Source: Chryseobacterium oleae (GTDB lineage Bacteria; Bacteroidota; Bacteroidia; Flavobacteriales; Weeksellaceae). Taken from it: a stretch of 64,000 nt of DNA. The notes beneath the pieces are model-generated. The model ran no database searches, was not told the origin of the DNA, and worked only from the letters and a program-made list of their open reading frames with translations. The stretch covers positions 186,001 through 250,000 of the forward strand of contig NZ_FOVD01000007.1 in the NCBI RefSeq assembly GCF_900115055.1. Reading direction: 5' to 3'. Positions 19,606 through 28,504 of this stretch are shown here, in pieces. Position numbers and translations under genes: made by a program. Positions within the stretch are counted from its first letter, which is position 1, and each line of letters opens with the position of its first letter.

Positions 19606-19812
19606 ATGAAAAACCTGAAAAAATTCAACAGAGCCAGCCTGAAAGAAGTATTTGGAGGGGCTGTTGTTCCACGCTGTCCGCCGAACTGGTATCTTGTCCA
19701 ATATAACGGTTATTACGCATGCTGTAGCGTTCCTACAGACAATCCCTGCCAGGGAATGTGTATGGTGCATGTTGATATGTGTGCTACACCGATCGAGGAA
19801 GATCCTATTTAA
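19606..19812 (+). CDS. GG-leader six-cysteine peptide 3 (divergent)
   Basis: This 68-residue precursor is the most divergent of the trio. The leader is kept (MKNLKKFNRASLKEVFGG). The core starts AVVPRC and has cysteines at 24, 39, 40, 48, 52 and 59, so the order C-X14-CC-C-C-X6-C is retained while the middle loops shrink to X7 and X3. It keeps NGYYACC and NPCQG but ends in an acidic tail (EEDPI) instead of PM. A strong hairpin follows at 19826-19850. Confidence 0.78.
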   Translation: MKNLKKFNRASLKEVFGGAVVPRCPPNWYLVQYNGYYACCSVPTDNPCQGMCMVHVDMCATPIEEDPI

Positions 19813-19825
19813 AATAATTGATGGA

Positions 19826-19855
19826 AAGGCCGGAACTTGTTTCCGGCCTTTTTAT
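19826..19855. terminator. Bidirectional terminator between the peptide genes and the DyP peroxidase gene
   Basis: A perfect 10-bp GC-rich stem (AAGGCCGGAA / TTCCGGCCTT) with a short loop is followed on the plus strand by T-rich sequence. The two units converge here, so it probably ends both transcripts. Confidence 0.85.
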
Positions 19856-20791
19856 TTATCCTGAAAATTCATCCAGCATATTTCTGGTAGGAACAAAGAA
19901 AAGCGTTCCGGTAACTGCTGTACTGAAATCTAAAATTCTGTCGTAATTGCCCGGTGGATCTCCGATGAACATATTCGTCAGCATTTTCTTCGTTGTGCTG
20001 AATGTACTGGCATAAGCTATGAAATACGTTCCGAACTCATTGGAAGAAGGGTTTCCGAAAGGCATATTGTCTCTTACAATCTTAAGCTCTTCCCCGTTTT
20101 CCCCTTCAATATTAGCCAAAGCAATATGGGAATTGGATGGTTTTACAGCATCCGACATTTCTATATCATTTTCTTTTGACCTTCCGATCACTTTTTCCTG
20201 CTCTTCTGTGGACAGCCCTTTCCAGGCATCCATATTGTGAAGGTATTTCTGAACAAATAAGTAGCTGCCGCCCTTATACTGAAGATCTTCATCCCCGATT
20301 TTTGCAAAATAATCCCGGTCTTCTCCATGCGGATTTTCAGTTCCATCTACAAAGCCAAGAATAGAACGGGCATCCCAATATTTGAATCCATGGATTTCAA
20401 GAATACTTTCGGCAACGGAGCTCAAAAGTTTTGAGATCTCTATCGCCATATCGAAAATAAGACTTTTATTATCTGCTCTCAGATGAAAATGAAGATCTCC
20501 GGGCGTAGAAACGGCCGTATGTTTTACGCCTTTAATTTCTTCAAAACTGATCAGTTCTTTCGGCAACGGTGTCGGAAGTTCCAGTTTTTTCCAGGCATCA
20601 GCACCAATTCCCATCACGCAGCTTACTCTACTGTCCGGAAACCTGTTAAAAGCTGAATTATTAAGATTGAGGACCAAAGCACAAAGCTGCTGGAAAACAT
20701 CTTTCAGCTGCGGGCTGTTATTCAGTTTCCACACCATGAAAATAGTGTTGCTGTTAGGATAGTCTGTGACGTTTTGTGATTCTATACTCAT
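19856..20791 (-). CDS. Dye-decolourising (DyP-type) heme peroxidase
   Basis: This 311-residue heme peroxidase oxidises phenolic or other substrates with H2O2. The signature GFVDG with the catalytic Asp is at 146-150 (GFVDGTENP). The proximal heme ligand is probably His222 (NSHIALAN). The distal Arg lies in KIVRDNMPFG near 240. No signal peptide is visible, so it is cytoplasmic or packaged, for example in an encapsulin shell, but no encapsulin gene is nearby. The C-terminus lacks a clear cargo-loading tag. It is followed upstream by an ABC transporter pair transcribed in the same direction with a 15-bp gap, so it may be part of that operon. Confidence 0.93.
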   Translation of the reverse strand: MSIESQNVTDYPNSNTIFMVWKLNNSPQLKDVFQQLCALVLNLNNSAFNRFPDSRVSCVMGIGADAWKKLELPTPLPKELISFEEIKGVKHTAVSTPGDLHFHLRADNKSLIFDMAIEISKLLSSVAESILEIHGFKYWDARSILGFVDGTENPHGEDRDYFAKIGDEDLQYKGGSYLFVQKYLHNMDAWKGLSTEEQEKVIGRSKENDIEMSDAVKPSNSHIALANIEGENGEELKIVRDNMPFGNPSSNEFGTYFIAYASTFSTTKKMLTNMFIGDPPGNYDRILDFSTAVTGTLFFVPTRNMLDEFSG

Positions 20792-20806
20792 TATTTTTTA
20801 TATCAG

Positions 20807-21526
20807 TTAAACTTCTGCCGGCGTAGACACCTGATCTGCAAAATACTGTTCAAGATCCTTCAATGTTTCCGGATTGGTCTTGATGTCTTTCACAAGCTGT
20901 CCTTTATTCACAACAACAATTCTGTTACAGACTTCTGTCGTATGGGAAAGGTCATGGCTAGAGATCAGAAAAGTAACCCCATCCTGCTTTGAAAGTTCTT
21001 TAATTAAGTTTTTAAGTTTAATCTGGGTTGATGGATCCAGATTCGCAAAAGGTTCATCTAAGATAATGATTTCCGGATTTCCGATGACAGCTCCTATGAT
21101 TCCTACCTTTTTCTGGTTTCCTTTTGATAAATCACGGACATATTTTCCAGAATTAAGAATTTCTCCATTGAAAAAATCATGGAAAGGTTTTAAAAATTCG
21201 TCTACAGAAGCTTTATTCTGCCCTCTCAGTTCTCCGATGAAATAGAAATATTCTTCAGGCGTCAGATAGCCGATCAGGAAAGTATCATCTACAAAAGCAG
21301 ACACTTTGTTTTTCCAGGCTTCAGATTCATTGACTTTAATATCCTCGATGCTTACAAAACCTGTCGTAGGCTGGATCAGATCAAGCATAAGACTAAAAAG
21401 CGTCGTTTTCCCGGCTCCATTATTTCCTACCAGCCCAAAAGTTTCACCGTTAGGAATTTCAAGATGCTCAATATTAAGAACTGTAGCAGTTCCGTAGGTC
21501 TTGGATAAGTTATTGATGGTAATCAT
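20807..21526 (-). CDS. ABC transporter ATP-binding protein
   Basis: This 239-residue ATPase subunit belongs to an ABC-2-like exporter. Walker A GNNGAGKT is at 34-41. The signature is LSKGNQKKVGI (LSKGN in place of LSGGQ, common in drug and bacteriocin-immunity exporters). Walker B is IIILDEPFANLDP, with the switch His in ISSHD. The gene starts 3 bp after the stop of the permease gene, so the two are translationally linked. Substrate unknown. Confidence 0.92.
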   Translation of the reverse strand: MITINNLSKTYGTATVLNIEHLEIPNGETFGLVGNNGAGKTTLFSLMLDLIQPTTGFVSIEDIKVNESEAWKNKVSAFVDDTFLIGYLTPEEYFYFIGELRGQNKASVDEFLKPFHDFFNGEILNSGKYVRDLSKGNQKKVGIIGAVIGNPEIIILDEPFANLDPSTQIKLKNLIKELSKQDGVTFLISSHDLSHTTEVCNRIVVVNKGQLVKDIKTNPETLKDLEQYFADQVSTPAEV

Positions 21527-21529
21527 AAT

Positions 21530-22996
21530 TTAGTCTTTGTTTTTAAATGCGTCCAGCGTACTGTATTTTTCGCGTTTGTATTGTTTAACGATGATATCGA
21601 ATATTCTTTCTCTCAGCATAAATCCTACAAGTCCCAAAATAGCAATGCTTACAACACCTGCCGTGATTCCAAAGAAGTATTTTGACAGAGCAAAAACGCC
21701 CATAGGAAGTAACATTTTCGGAATCAGAAGGAGCATAGATTTCAGATTAAAACTGTTTTTCTGTCCTATCCTTTTTTCTTTTGAATTAAGATCGATCTGC
21801 GTTTTATTATACGCACCAGACCATAGGGTAAGCTGGGAATTCACCCCGATATTATAAATCCCTGCTGCAAAAAATGTGATATAAAGCTCCCAACCAAAAT
21901 AGGCGTAAAATAAGGCAATGATAATTGAAGCTGCTGTCATGATGTTGATCAGCCACCATTTTGCTTTGAGATATTCTTTGTAAGGAACATTCAGAGTCAT
22001 CATTAAGGGGTAATAAGAACTGTCGAACGAAGGAACTCTCTGCCCGAAAAGAAACTGAAAACCTCCGGTCACAAACAGCCCCATAAACATCATCATGGCC
22101 GGTGTTTTGTAAATTGTAGAAGAGAACATCAGCAATCCGTAGAAAAGGAAGAAAAAACTTCCGATCAGAATTCCTTTGGTGACTTTATTCCTTCTCAGCA
22201 TTTTGATATCGTTGTTGATAAATGTTCCGATGACACCGTATTTATTTAGGAAGGCAATATTTTCAGTTTTCCCAAACTGCTTCTTCGCTTCGAGTCCCTG
22301 ATCCAGATAGAATTCTTTACGAACGTAGCTGAAACAGATTCGCCATAAGCCAAAGAACAGAACAATTGGAATTATAATCCAGTAAGGAGTCTGGTAGAAA
22401 CTATAAATAAATTTTTCCGAGTAAGAAAGTACGGGTACAATATTGTAATAGCCAAGCGCACCCACCCCGGCAAATACACAGCCTATGATGATCGCAATCG
22501 TTTCTTTATCATTGAACTGGATATTGATAAAATTATTCAGATAAAATAAAAAGGAAATTCCGATGAACCAGGTTAAAATACCTACAATACTGTATCCATT
22601 GAACATTGCAATGATCGAAAATGTAATGAAGAACAGGGAATTCAGCCAGCTCAATGCGGAAAGAAAGGTTTTCACAAGCATATAATTGACCAGCGTATTT
22701 TTGGGAATATTCTGGGTCAGGAAAGGCTTGATATTCTGGGTGGACATTTCCTGCCAGATATACTTGAAAATCAAATCTGCAGCCCATGCTATTACTAAAA
22801 ATTTTGAAACAACTTTTAAAGGATCCTGATGCATTTCGTCCCGTACGTAGAAGAACACTGCAAAAGCGCCTCCTGCCAGACAGGCCATAAAATAAAGGAT
22901 TCCTATAAAACGAAGGATTTTCATGGCCAGATTCACGCCTACAGAAGTACCGCGGAAAAAGCTCTTGATTTCCAGTCTGAGGAACTTTAGAAACAT
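21530..22996 (-). CDS. DUF5687-family ABC transporter permease
   Basis: This 488-residue integral membrane protein has around 12 hydrophobic segments and matches the DUF5687 permeases that pair with ABC ATPases in Bacteroidota. It begins MFLKFLRLEIKSFFRGTSVG and has an amphipathic N-terminus typical of ABC-2 permeases. It is the first gene of a unit permease-ATPase, possibly extended by the DyP peroxidase gene. Whether the pair exports the nearby six-cysteine peptides is open: there is no C39 peptidase domain, and the peptides are on the opposite strand. Confidence 0.85.
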   Translation of the reverse strand: MFLKFLRLEIKSFFRGTSVGVNLAMKILRFIGILYFMACLAGGAFAVFFYVRDEMHQDPLKVVSKFLVIAWAADLIFKYIWQEMSTQNIKPFLTQNIPKNTLVNYMLVKTFLSALSWLNSLFFITFSIIAMFNGYSIVGILTWFIGISFLFYLNNFINIQFNDKETIAIIIGCVFAGVGALGYYNIVPVLSYSEKFIYSFYQTPYWIIIPIVLFFGLWRICFSYVRKEFYLDQGLEAKKQFGKTENIAFLNKYGVIGTFINNDIKMLRRNKVTKGILIGSFFFLFYGLLMFSSTIYKTPAMMMFMGLFVTGGFQFLFGQRVPSFDSSYYPLMMTLNVPYKEYLKAKWWLINIMTAASIIIALFYAYFGWELYITFFAAGIYNIGVNSQLTLWSGAYNKTQIDLNSKEKRIGQKNSFNLKSMLLLIPKMLLPMGVFALSKYFFGITAGVVSIAILGLVGFMLRERIFDIIVKQYKREKYSTLDAFKNKD

Positions 22997-23047
22997 ATCT
23001 TAGTTTTTTTATATTAGTAAATATAAAGTAAAATATGTTACAGTTTT

Positions 23048-24697
23048 TTAGCCAATTAACTCTTTTGCCTGTGCCAGAGCAGCCTCAGTAATTTTGCTTC
23101 CGGACAGAAGCTGGGCGATTTCGTTTAGTTTTTCTTCGTCATTCAGAGGAATGATGGTAGATTGTGTTTTGCCGGAAATATCACGTTTTACAACTTTATA
23201 ATTGTCATTTCCTTTGGCTGCAACCTGTGCGAGATGGGAAATAACGATAAGCTGCATATCCGCAGACATTTCTCGCATCAGATTTCCTATTTCTTCGGCT
23301 ACTTTCCCTGAAACTCCGGTATCAATTTCATCCAGAATCAGGGTTGGAAGTTCATCGCTCTCTGCAATGATCTTTTTCACCGCAAGCATTACTCTGGATC
23401 TTTCACCACCGGAAATAGCCGTCTGGATAGGTTTTAAAGGAAAACCTGAGTTAGCCTGGAAGAGTAACTGTATATTTTCTTTTCCGAATGCATTAAACTC
23501 AGCTGTATCCTGAAGTTCAATATCCACTTTCGCTTTTTCAAGACCCAGTTTTTTCAGAAGCCCTTCTGCTTTTTTGATGAAGACAGGAACGGATTTTTTT
23601 CTGTTTTTTGAGAGTTTTTCAGCAAGAGTCTGAAGTGTTTTTTCTTTTTTGGAAATATTTTCCTCAATCTCCGCAATATGATCTTCGAGTTCCGAAGCAC
23701 CTTTCTGCTCACCTGCCAGCTGATCTCTGAGCGCTTTCAGTTCATCCAGATCAGAAACACTATGCTTCAGAAATAAAGCATTGATTTTATTATTAAGCTC
23801 AACAAGAATCGCGAGATTGGCCGGATTGATTTCTATTCTTTCCGATTCATTTTCAAGTTCGGAAATGATGTCTTTCAGTTCTACAAAAGAGGTTTCCAGC
23901 CTTTCATCAAGTTCTGAAAAACCATTGGATACTTCTGCAATTCTGGAAAGTTTATGTTTAGCTTCGTTAAAAAACGACAGAATTCCTACTTCTTCCTGAT
24001 GAAATCTGGAAAGGATCTGTACCAGATTTTCGGAAATCATCTCCGCATTTTCCTGAATAGATAACTGATTCTGAAGGTCTTCATAATCTACATCATCCAG
24101 TTTCAGTTCTTCCAGTTCGTTCAGGAGAAAATCTTTGTAATCACTTTCTTTTCTGTTCTCAGAAAGCTGGGTCTGAAGTTTTTTAAGCTGTATTTTTAAA
24201 CTCTGGTAGTCTGAAAATTCATTCTGATAGTCTTCAATGCCCTTCTTGTTTTCAGAAAGTCCGTCAATAATTTTAAACTGATATTCTGAAGTAAAAAGGT
24301 TAGAAGTTTCAAACTGGGAATGAATATCGATCAGTTTTGAAGACAGTTCTTTAAGCACATCAAGGGTCACCGGCACATCATTAATGAACGCCCTGGATTT
24401 CCCCGAAGGAAGAATTTCCCTTCTGATGATGGTGTGATGCTCATAGTCCAGGTCATTTTCGATAAAGAATTTTTTGAACTGGTTATTGAGATCAAATTCG
24501 GTCTCTACAATGCTTTTCTCTTCCGATTTGGAAATAGATTTTACTTCTGCCCTTTCGCCAAGGATCAGCCTTAAGGCCCCTAAAATAATGGATTTACCAG
24601 CTCCGGTCTCCCCGGTAATTACCTGCAAACCGTTATTCAGTGATACTTCAAGGGTATCAATCAGGGCAAAATTTTTAATGTAAATTCTCGAAAGCAT
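23048..24697 (-). CDS. recN: DNA repair ATPase RecN
   Basis: This SMC-like protein acts in double-strand break repair. The 549 residues fit the family. Walker A GETGAGKS is at 29-36. A long coiled-coil centre (about 150-370) contains FETSNLFTSEYQF near its start. The C-terminal half has SGGERSRVMLAVK, LPTLILDEIDTGVSG (Walker B) and ISHLAQVAAKG. It has its own complete promoter at 24724-24753 and heads away from porD. Confidence 0.96.
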   Translation of the reverse strand: MLSRIYIKNFALIDTLEVSLNNGLQVITGETGAGKSIILGALRLILGERAEVKSISKSEEKSIVETEFDLNNQFKKFFIENDLDYEHHTIIRREILPSGKSRAFINDVPVTLDVLKELSSKLIDIHSQFETSNLFTSEYQFKIIDGLSENKKGIEDYQNEFSDYQSLKIQLKKLQTQLSENRKESDYKDFLLNELEELKLDDVDYEDLQNQLSIQENAEMISENLVQILSRFHQEEVGILSFFNEAKHKLSRIAEVSNGFSELDERLETSFVELKDIISELENESERIEINPANLAILVELNNKINALFLKHSVSDLDELKALRDQLAGEQKGASELEDHIAEIEENISKKEKTLQTLAEKLSKNRKKSVPVFIKKAEGLLKKLGLEKAKVDIELQDTAEFNAFGKENIQLLFQANSGFPLKPIQTAISGGERSRVMLAVKKIIAESDELPTLILDEIDTGVSGKVAEEIGNLMREMSADMQLIVISHLAQVAAKGNDNYKVVKRDISGKTQSTIIPLNDEEKLNEIAQLLSGSKITEAALAQAKELIG

Positions 24698-24723
24698 GGA
24701 TTAGCTGATTACTTTAAGTAATG

Positions 24724-24753
24724 CAAATATAGAATTTAGTATTCGGTATTCAA
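24724..24753 (-). promoter_or_regulatory. Promoter of recN
   Basis: On the minus strand, TTG (24753-24751) is followed after 19 bp by TATATTTG (24731-24724), a full match to the Bacteroidota pattern, 27 bp before the recN ATG. Confidence 0.7.
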
Positions 24754-24772
24754 TGGCTAAAGCCGGTGGATT

Positions 24773-25675
24773 TTATTTCCACTTGCTCCATTTATTCTCA
24801 GAATATTTGGGCGTAAAGATCATCATCAGCTGCTTAAGGTCATTCATGACAAGCCCTCCATTGTTTCCTGAATTGAAAACATTGAAAATTTCGTCACTTT
24901 TATTATCTAAGAAAAGATTGAAGTAATAAGACTGCTGGAATGAGTTTTCATACATTTTCAACTGCATGAGTGCGTCAAAGATCACTTTTTTTGCGGCCGT
25001 CTGATCCTGATTGAACAGATTATCCAAACCTGCCCTGTGATAGGTATACATCGTAGACCTTAATTGGCTCCAGTTCGGATTGATGATCTCATTGATCAGT
25101 ATGGTACGGCTTCGCGGCTCATTGATGACATTCCACCCTTCATAGTTTCTGTTCTGCGAATTTTGAGCAATTTGCTGTGCTTTTGAGAACCATGCCGTTC
25201 CTCCCATAGACTGGAAGCTGTCTGCATCATACCCTAAGATGACATAAACATAAAAACTGATCACATCAATAAGATTTTTTCCAGAAAACTGTCTTTCATT
25301 AAACACCAGGTTTTCATTTTCCACATATTCAAATGCAAATCTCTGGTCCTGAAGGTTGACTAACGGTGACTCATAACTTGTATTGTACACCGGACGCACA
25401 GCCTGGATCACAATGCTTCCTTTAAAACGGTTTCCGTCTCTTTCAGCAACTACGACTGCAAAATTACATTTGATCTTCTCGAAATTCTGAAGCTTTTTCC
25501 CCGTCCAGCTGGTATTGTTGATAAAGTCTCTAAGACTTTTCTCCAGCGCTTTATAGGCCTGCTGGTTACTTCCTCCCAGCTGTTGGGAGTTGATCTGTAC
25601 TGTTGCAAGCAGTTCCTGGGAAAAACTCAGATTATATATAAAAAGCAGCAAGAATAGGCTTATGATTTTTTTCAT
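24773..25675 (-). CDS. porD: PorD (DUF4835), type IX secretion accessory protein
   Basis: This 300-residue periplasmic protein has a signal peptide (MKKIISLFLLLFIYNLSFSQ) and matches the DUF4835 family. Features are ELLATVQINSQQLGGSNQQAYKALEKSLRDFINNT near the N-terminus, VYVILGYDADSF in the middle, and a C-terminal MIFTPKYSENKWSKWK. PorD is needed for type IX secretion in Porphyromonas, which agrees with the T9SS sorting domains encoded elsewhere in the window. It follows coaBC after 36 bp. The order bamD-rpoZ-coaBC-porD-recN is a common flavobacterial arrangement. Confidence 0.85.
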   Translation of the reverse strand: MKKIISLFLLLFIYNLSFSQELLATVQINSQQLGGSNQQAYKALEKSLRDFINNTSWTGKKLQNFEKIKCNFAVVVAERDGNRFKGSIVIQAVRPVYNTSYESPLVNLQDQRFAFEYVENENLVFNERQFSGKNLIDVISFYVYVILGYDADSFQSMGGTAWFSKAQQIAQNSQNRNYEGWNVINEPRSRTILINEIINPNWSQLRSTMYTYHRAGLDNLFNQDQTAAKKVIFDALMQLKMYENSFQQSYYFNLFLDNKSDEIFNVFNSGNNGGLVMNDLKQLMMIFTPKYSENKWSKWK

Positions 25676-25711
25676 TATCTATTAAAAATTGAGAACGGAA
25701 ATTTATTAAAA

Positions 25712-26917
25712 TTATTTTAAAATCTGAGACTCAACAAAATCCAGAATATCTTTAGCCACTTCATCTTTGGACTTCAGGTCGAATTCCTGTTTTCCAGTTT
25801 TGGTAAATATCTTGATTTTATTGGTGTCATTTTTAAAGCCTGCGCCTTCATCACGAAGGGAGTTCAGGACGATCATGTCAAGGTTTTTCTTTTCCAGCTT
25901 TCCTTTCGCATTTTCTTCTTCATTCTGGGTTTCCAGCGCAAAGCCTACCAGAAACTGATGGGTTTTCTTTTCGCCCATGGTTTTAAGAATGTCCGGGTTT
26001 TTCACCAGTTCGATGGTTAAATTATCATCATTCTTTTTAATTTTCTCTTTTGCCACCTCTTTTGGAGCGTAGTCCGCTACTGCAGCGCTCGCAATACCAA
26101 TATCCACGCGGTCATAAAATTCAAAAACTTTATTCAGCATTTCTTTGGCAGAGGTTACTTTATGGAGTTTAATATTCTTATCAGTAGTCGTCTGAGAACT
26201 AGGTCCGGAGATCAGGATCACTTCTGCCCCTCTCTTTGAAGCTTCTTCCGCAAGAGAGAACCCCATTTTCCCGGAGGAATGATTCCCGATAAATCTTACA
26301 GGATCAATGGCTTCATAAGTAGGACCGGCCGTGATCAGCACTGTTTTTCCTTCAAGGCTTTTGCTGTGATTTTGCGAAGTAAAAAATTGGTCAACGGTTT
26401 TAAAAATCGTCTCCGGTTCCGCCATTCTTCCCTGCCCGATCAGGCCGCTGGCGAGCTCACCACTTTCTGCCGGAATGATAAAATGTCCGTAATCTTCCGC
26501 CATTTCAAGATTCTGCTTGGTGGAAGGATGCACATACATATCAAGATCCATGGCTGGAGCGATAAATATGGGGCATTTCGCAGACATATAGGTGGCAATC
26601 ACCAGGTTATCACACATTCCGTGGATCATCTTGGCTAATGTATTGGCCGTGCATGGCGCAACGATGATGACATCTGCCCAAAGGGCCATTTCCACATGAC
26701 TGTTCCAGGTACCGTTATCACTGTAAAAATCTGAATATACAGGCTTTTTTGAAAGCGTTGAAAGACTTAGTTTCGTTACAAACTGTTCTGCATCGGGCGT
26801 CATAATCACCTGAACTTCGGCACCTTTTTTCACAAAATCCCGGATCAGGAAATGAATTTTATAGGCCGCAATTCCTCCAGAAACAGCGATAAGTATCTTT
26901 TTACCGGAAACACTCAT
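25712..26917 (-). CDS. coaBC: Bifunctional phosphopantothenoylcysteine decarboxylase / phosphopantothenate-cysteine ligase
   Basis: This enzyme carries out two steps of coenzyme A synthesis: coupling of cysteine to 4'-phosphopantothenate, then decarboxylation. The 401 residues hold an N-terminal flavin-dependent CoaC domain (GGIAAYK, HVEMALWADVIIVAPCTANTLAK with the active-site His, and the substrate loop APAMDLDMY). The C-terminal CoaB domain has VLITAGPTYEAIDPVRFIGNHSSGKMG and SAAVADYAPK, with the KIKK and NPDIL motifs. It is a housekeeping gene between rpoZ and porD. Confidence 0.95.
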   Translation of the reverse strand: MSVSGKKILIAVSGGIAAYKIHFLIRDFVKKGAEVQVIMTPDAEQFVTKLSLSTLSKKPVYSDFYSDNGTWNSHVEMALWADVIIVAPCTANTLAKMIHGMCDNLVIATYMSAKCPIFIAPAMDLDMYVHPSTKQNLEMAEDYGHFIIPAESGELASGLIGQGRMAEPETIFKTVDQFFTSQNHSKSLEGKTVLITAGPTYEAIDPVRFIGNHSSGKMGFSLAEEASKRGAEVILISGPSSQTTTDKNIKLHKVTSAKEMLNKVFEFYDRVDIGIASAAVADYAPKEVAKEKIKKNDDNLTIELVKNPDILKTMGEKKTHQFLVGFALETQNEEENAKGKLEKKNLDMIVLNSLRDEGAGFKNDTNKIKIFTKTGKQEFDLKSKDEVAKDILDFVESQILK

Positions 26918-26982
26918 TTAGTTTTAATTTTTGAAATACTAAATTACTTATTTTTTCGCACAAAGACGGGTACAAACAGACA

Positions 26983-27016
26983 AAGGTCATAAAAGAATTG
27001 AATTCCCTTATGACCT
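26983..27016 (-). terminator. Probable terminator after rpoZ
   Basis: On the minus strand, AAGGTCATAA and TTATGACCTT form a 10-bp stem that can extend through GAATT/AATTC. The following T tract is short. Confidence 0.6.
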
Positions 27017-27040
27017 TCATATGATTAAAAACAAAAATAA

Positions 27041-27364
27041 TTATTTTCTGTCTTCTGTCTTTCTGAAATAGATATCTTCATTCAGCCATTCTTCGATAGC
27101 AATAGAAGTAGGCTTAGGAAGTTTTTCGTAATGTTTAGAGATTTCAATCTGTTCTCTGTTTTCGAAAACTTCTTCCAATGTAGAATTGTGCACAGCAAAC
27201 TCGTCTAATTTATTGTGAAGTTCCGTACGGATCTCCGCGTTGATCTGCTCTGCTCTCTTTCCCATGATAACAATAGCTTCATAGATTGAACCTACTTTAT
27301 CTTCAATCTTGTCTTTATCGTAAGTAATAGTATTTACTTCTGCTTTTGTATCTTTTACACTCAT
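27041..27364 (-). CDS. rpoZ: RNA polymerase omega subunit (Bacteroidota type)
   Basis: This 107-residue protein helps assemble and stabilise RNA polymerase. The N-terminal core VGSIYEAIVIMGKRAEQIN corresponds to the omega helix that contacts beta-prime. The rest is a charged helical tail typical of the Bacteroidota version, longer than the 90 residues of E. coli. It follows bamD after 41 bp; TAAATTTG at 27401-27394 on the minus strand could be its -7 element. Confidence 0.85.
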   Translation of the reverse strand: MSVKDTKAEVNTITYDKDKIEDKVGSIYEAIVIMGKRAEQINAEIRTELHNKLDEFAVHNSTLEEVFENREQIEISKHYEKLPKPTSIAIEEWLNEDIYFRKTEDRK

Positions 27365-27405
27365 TTTGAGAAAATTATTTTATTTTAAGATGGCAAATTT
27401 ACGAA

Positions 27406-28401
27406 TTATCTTTGGATTTTGAAAGTGGCCGCCGGAGGAGGGGTACTAAGTGCCGCACTATCCCTCTGGATCTGCATTGCCTTCTTTTCATTGCTGATCT
27501 GATCTTTGATCTGCTGCTCCGTTTTATTTTTTTCAGCCGTCTTTTCCGCCTCTTTTTTCTGTCTTGCCGTTAATGCTGCAATTCTTGCATCATTTTGTTT
27601 TTTTACAACTGCAAAATTGATTTTTTCCTTTTCCAGTTTTGTTCTCAGATCCAATGCTGTTTTGGAATATTCTGTATTCGGAAGTTCTTTTTCTACCACT
27701 CTGGTATAAGCCAAAGCACTTTCTATACGCTCTCCTTTAAGGTCATAGACTGATTTTGCAGCCAGTTCATAGCGGGATTTCATGATAAAGTCATAGATCT
27801 TCGGACGAAGTTTTGTACTTGGAAAATCTTCCAGTACGTTTTCTAAAGCCACATTAGCCGCTTTATACTCACCCATTTTGAAATACTGTCTTGCATTTTC
27901 GTATGCTTTGAATTCTAATTTATAAGACAGTTCATCCACCAGCTGGCTGATATTTTTAGATCGCTCAGAATTAGGATAATTCGTCAGGAAGTCCTGAAGC
28001 TCATTGATCGCTGTTTCTGTAGTAGACTGGTCCAGATTATAATCCATAGAACCTTCGTAGTAGCATAATGCAGACATATATGCAGCTTCTTCAGCTCTTG
28101 GGTCTTTCGGGAAGTTTACGGCAAAGTTTTTAAACTGGTGTCCTGCCAGTTTATAGCTTTTCTCATAATAATTGGCATAAGCAGTATTAAAACCTACGTT
28201 TGGAAAATCATCCGTTCCCGCTACCAGGTTAGTCAACCTGTCATAGAGAGCTAATGCATTTTTCCAATTCTTTTTGGCGAAATTTTCATTCGCTGCTTTT
28301 AAGATGACGTTCTTGTCAGCACTCTTCATTGCCCTTTCCTGCTGGCTTACGCATGAAGAAACAACTGCTACAGCAAAAAGACCTAAAATATATTTTTTCA
28401 T
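27406..28401 (-). CDS. bamD: Outer membrane assembly lipoprotein BamD
   Basis: BamD is the essential lipoprotein of the BAM complex that folds outer-membrane beta-barrels. The 331-residue precursor has a lipoprotein signal (MKKYILGLFAVAVVSSC, lipidated Cys17). It then has five TPR-like repeats (for example WKNALALYDRL, YKLAGHQFKNFAVNFPKDPRAEEAAYMSALCYYEGS and YPNSERSKNISQLVDEL). The C-terminal 80 residues are a Lys/Glu/Gln-rich coiled coil, an extension usual in Flavobacteriia. A TAnnTTTG element (TATTTTTG) lies at 28450-28457 on the minus strand. Confidence 0.92.
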   Translation of the reverse strand: MKKYILGLFAVAVVSSCVSQQERAMKSADKNVILKAANENFAKKNWKNALALYDRLTNLVAGTDDFPNVGFNTAYANYYEKSYKLAGHQFKNFAVNFPKDPRAEEAAYMSALCYYEGSMDYNLDQSTTETAINELQDFLTNYPNSERSKNISQLVDELSYKLEFKAYENARQYFKMGEYKAANVALENVLEDFPSTKLRPKIYDFIMKSRYELAAKSVYDLKGERIESALAYTRVVEKELPNTEYSKTALDLRTKLEKEKINFAVVKKQNDARIAALTARQKKEAEKTAEKNKTEQQIKDQISNEKKAMQIQRDSAALSTPPPAATFKIQR

Positions 28402-28449
28402 ATAAAAAATTCAACAGTTTTCGGATTCTACAGCCGATTTACTAATTTG

Positions 28450-28457
28450 CAAAAATA
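28450..28457 (-). promoter_or_regulatory. Promoter -7 element of bamD
   Basis: TATTTTTG on the minus strand, 48 bp before the bamD ATG, fits TAnnTTTG; the upstream TTG is at a non-standard distance. Confidence 0.4.
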
Positions 28458-28504
28458 TAACTTTTTTGTCAATAGATTTTTTTTTATGAATATTTAACGT
28501 AAAT

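Noticed and set aside
19652-19864. A 70-codon plus-strand frame overlapping peptide 3
   Set aside because: It is an out-of-frame reading of peptide 3 that runs through the terminator; it lacks a leader and a plausible start site.
20807-22996. Assigning the ABC pair as the dedicated exporter of the six-cysteine peptides
   Set aside because: There is no C39 peptidase domain, the strand is opposite, and the DyP gene and a terminator lie between. Proximity alone is not enough.
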